A stretch of 64,000 bases of DNA, from NCBI GenBank assembly GCA_001899855.1, contig MKWR01000031.1:1-64000 (forward strand). Reading direction: 5' to 3'. Origin of the DNA: Lysobacterales bacterium 63-13. GTDB taxonomy: Bacteria; Pseudomonadota; Gammaproteobacteria; Xanthomonadales; Rhodanobacteraceae. Position numbers and translations under genes: made by a program. Shown piece after piece: positions 62,403-64,000 of the stretch. The notes beneath the pieces are model-generated. The model had not been told where the DNA came from, did no database searches, and saw only the letters and a program-made list of their open reading frames with translations. Positions within the stretch are counted from its first letter, which is position 1. Each line of letters opens with the position of its first letter.

Positions 62403-62900
62403 GATCCTGGACTCTCTCTCTGTAGTGGCAAAATGGATGGACGTCGAGTGCGCATTTCTGACAACCACAAACAACGCACGTCGACTTTTGATGAAACACC
62501 CAGGATTCCGGCGCTCCGGCCTTCCTCCTGGTCCCCCGTGCAGCGAATCCATCGCCAGACAGTTGATTGATCCCGCAACCCTGAACACAGTTGGCCCGAC
62601 TTGATGCGGCGCGATCTGCGGTGATTTCCGTCAGGGTCGCGGAACCACGTCACAGTCTTTGCCAGTTTCGTGCCAACTGCGTCACAGTTTACCGGTTCCG
62701 CCGCCTTGATTTCGCAAAAAGACGGTGTTCCGGTGCGGATCTTGCATGGGCAAGTGGCCCTTCCTGATCTGAATCAAGGCTGGTTTTTCGGCCTCACGTC
62801 AGACTTTGCGATCGAAGCGGCGAGGGGCCCGGCCTGGATTGACGGCGCGGACCTCATGCGGTCGCTCATCCCTCTGGATTGCCGCACCGAGCAAAATCGC
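62403..62900. promoter_or_regulatory. Divergent control region of the pilus-like cluster and decarboxylase gene
   Basis: This 498-base gene-free region must contain promoters for the leftward pilin operon and the rightward decarboxylase gene. Direct repeats CGTCACAGT lie at 62648-62656 and 62680-62688, exactly 32 bases apart (about three helical turns), with CCAGTTTCGTGCC between them, suggesting a regulator binding site. An AT-rich stretch near 62707-62720 and again near 62772-62790 are possible promoter parts. No small gene is evident. Confidence 0.45.
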
Positions 62901-64000
62901 ATGCCCGCAGAATCACCGTTGACCCGCCACCGCATCGATGCCTGTTTCCTCGGACCGTACGGCGAGAACGACGGCCTGCTGGAGAAGCTCGTCGTCGAGT
63001 TCCTGCGCGATCACGTCTACTGGCGACGCAACTTCCATCCCGAGGATCCGCCGGCAATATCAACCGAGGCCTCGCGCCATCCGGATTACCTGGCCTTCGA
63101 ATCGCGCATGCGCCGCGAACTGCACCAGCTTTCGGCCGCGCTGAAACGGTCGGTGCCATTCCACAGTCCGCGCTACATGGGGCACATGGTCTCGGACCTG
63201 TTGTTGCCGGGCCTGGTCGCGCAAATCCTCACCCTGCCGTACAACCCGAACAACGTCAGCGAGGATTCGGCGCCGGTCACCGTCGACATGGAAGTGCAGG
63301 TCGGCCTGCAACTGGCGCAGATGGTCGGTTACCCGCACGATCCGCTGCAGCCGGAATGTGCGTTTGGCCACCTGACTTCCGGCGGCACCCTGGCCAACTA
63401 TCAGGCGCTGCGCCTGGCCCTTGCCCTGAAAGCCTTTCCGGTGGCCCTGCGCGCGGCTGGTGTACCCGATCTGGTCCTGCCCGAGGATGACTGGAGCGCG
63501 TTCAACCTGCATCCGCGCGCCGGCACGCAGTTGCTTGATCAATGGCAGCGCTGGCTGGCCGGGCAGACATCGGCACTGCGCATGCAGTGGCGGCGGCGCG
63601 TGCAGGAGGCGCGCATCGAGCATCTCGGCCTGGTCGAGTTCTTTGCCCGCCATCCGACCTTGCGCGTGCCGCTGGTGCTGGCCCCGGTGACCGCGCACTA
63701 CTCGTGGAGCAAGGGCCTGAAACTGCTTGGACTGGGTCGTGCGCAAATGCACTTGCTGCCCGAGAACGGCATGCGCCTCGATGTCGATGCGCTGGAAACG
63801 ATCCTCGAACGCTGCCAGCGTGAACGCCAACCGGTGCTGCTGTCGGTTGCCGTGCTTGGCACCACCGAATACGGCACCTTCGACCCGGTCGATCGCATGC
63901 TCGAGGCACGCGAGCGCGCCACGGCCGCAGGACTCGGTCATTCCGTGCATGTCGACGCGGCCTGGGGCGGCTATCTGGCCACCGTCTTCCGCAACGAGGA
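62901..64000 (+). CDS. PLP-dependent group II decarboxylase, N-terminal part (3' end outside window)
   Basis: At least 366 residues, still open at the window end. The HSPRYMGHMVSD, PYNPNNVSEDSAPVTVDME, FGHLTSGGTLANYQALRLA and SVHVDAAWGGYLAT segments match pyridoxal-dependent decarboxylases of the glutamate/aromatic amino acid/tyrosine group (PF00282); the DxAWGG aspartate contacts the cofactor. The catalytic lysine should be just beyond the window edge. The start at 62901 (MPAESPLTRH) is preferred; an in-frame ATG at 62856 is possible. The substrate cannot be told from this part. Confidence 0.85.
   Translation, partial: MPAESPLTRHRIDACFLGPYGENDGLLEKLVVEFLRDHVYWRRNFHPEDPPAISTEASRHPDYLAFESRMRRELHQLSAALKRSVPFHSPRYMGHMVSDLLLPGLVAQILTLPYNPNNVSEDSAPVTVDMEVQVGLQLAQMVGYPHDPLQPECAFGHLTSGGTLANYQALRLALALKAFPVALRAAGVPDLVLPEDDWSAFNLHPRAGTQLLDQWQRWLAGQTSALRMQWRRRVQEARIEHLGLVEFFARHPTLRVPLVLAPVTAHYSWSKGLKLLGLGRAQMHLLPENGMRLDVDALETILERCQRERQPVLLSVAVLGTTEYGTFDPVDRMLEARERATAAGLGHSVHVDAAWGGYLATVFRNE

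Overview
The window is GC-rich chromosomal DNA from a gammaproteobacterium. The gene order points to the Lysobacterales (Xanthomonadales), most likely a Rhodanobacteraceae member such as a Dokdonella-like organism. The strongest evidence is the runs lysM / def-fmt-rsmB-DUF4390-ntrY and dprA-topA-tsaC, the DUF2782-polA neighbourhood, bfd-bfr, and the DUF6776-bactofilin-erpA-nudC-ampE run. The genus is an inference from gene order and protein style; no 16S rRNA is present.

Region by region. 1-2.3 kb is an accessory, defence-like segment: the C-terminal part of a GmrSD/DUF1524-type HNH protein, a small four-cysteine protein and a DUF4917 (SIR2-like) protein. It stops against the 3' end of an elongator tRNA-Met gene, with short repeats beside it, which looks like an integration boundary. 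2.7-13.5 kb is core: rppH, bfd-bfr with a probable Fur-controlled promoter, a hybrid histidine kinase coupled to a two-receiver protein with degenerate GGDEF/EAL domains, hemJ, a DUF6776 protein, a bactofilin, erpA, nudC and an AmpE homologue. 13.6-18.6 kb is accessory: a large secreted PQQ-type beta-propeller protein, an orphan Rhs core with a C-terminal toxin-like domain and its overlapping putative immunity gene. 18.6-34.6 kb has hemF, a DUF2782 protein, an ECF sigma factor-Ser/Thr kinase pair divergent from a secreted protein, polA, and the leftward genes lysM, dprA, topA, tsaC and an AMP-ligase.

34.9-46.6 kb is the rightward run def-fmt-rsmB-DUF4390-ntrY, then three envelope glycosylation genes (two ArnT/PMT-like glycosyltransferases around a CDP-glycerol glycerophosphotransferase-like enzyme), then an ntrX-like regulator whose AAA+ domain is degenerate. 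46.7-54.7 kb has a short-chain dehydrogenase, a patatin phospholipase, a TPR protein and a conserved membrane-anchored protein, a translationally coupled Ser/Thr kinase-histidine kinase-response regulator operon, and a tandem universal stress protein. 54.7-62.4 kb is a leftward six-gene cluster resembling a divergent chaperone-usher pilus: pilin-like protein, accessory subunit, PapD-like chaperone, usher-like barrel, a secreted beta-propeller and a secreted protein ending in an F-x-D-x-F tail. The right edge carries the first part of a PLP-dependent decarboxylase.

The best candidates for something little described are the chaperone-usher cluster with its two extra exported proteins, the ntrY/ntrX pair split by glycosylation genes with a regulator that has lost its sigma-54 contact loop, the Ser/Thr kinase-histidine kinase-regulator operon, and the tRNA-linked SIR2-like/GmrSD segment.
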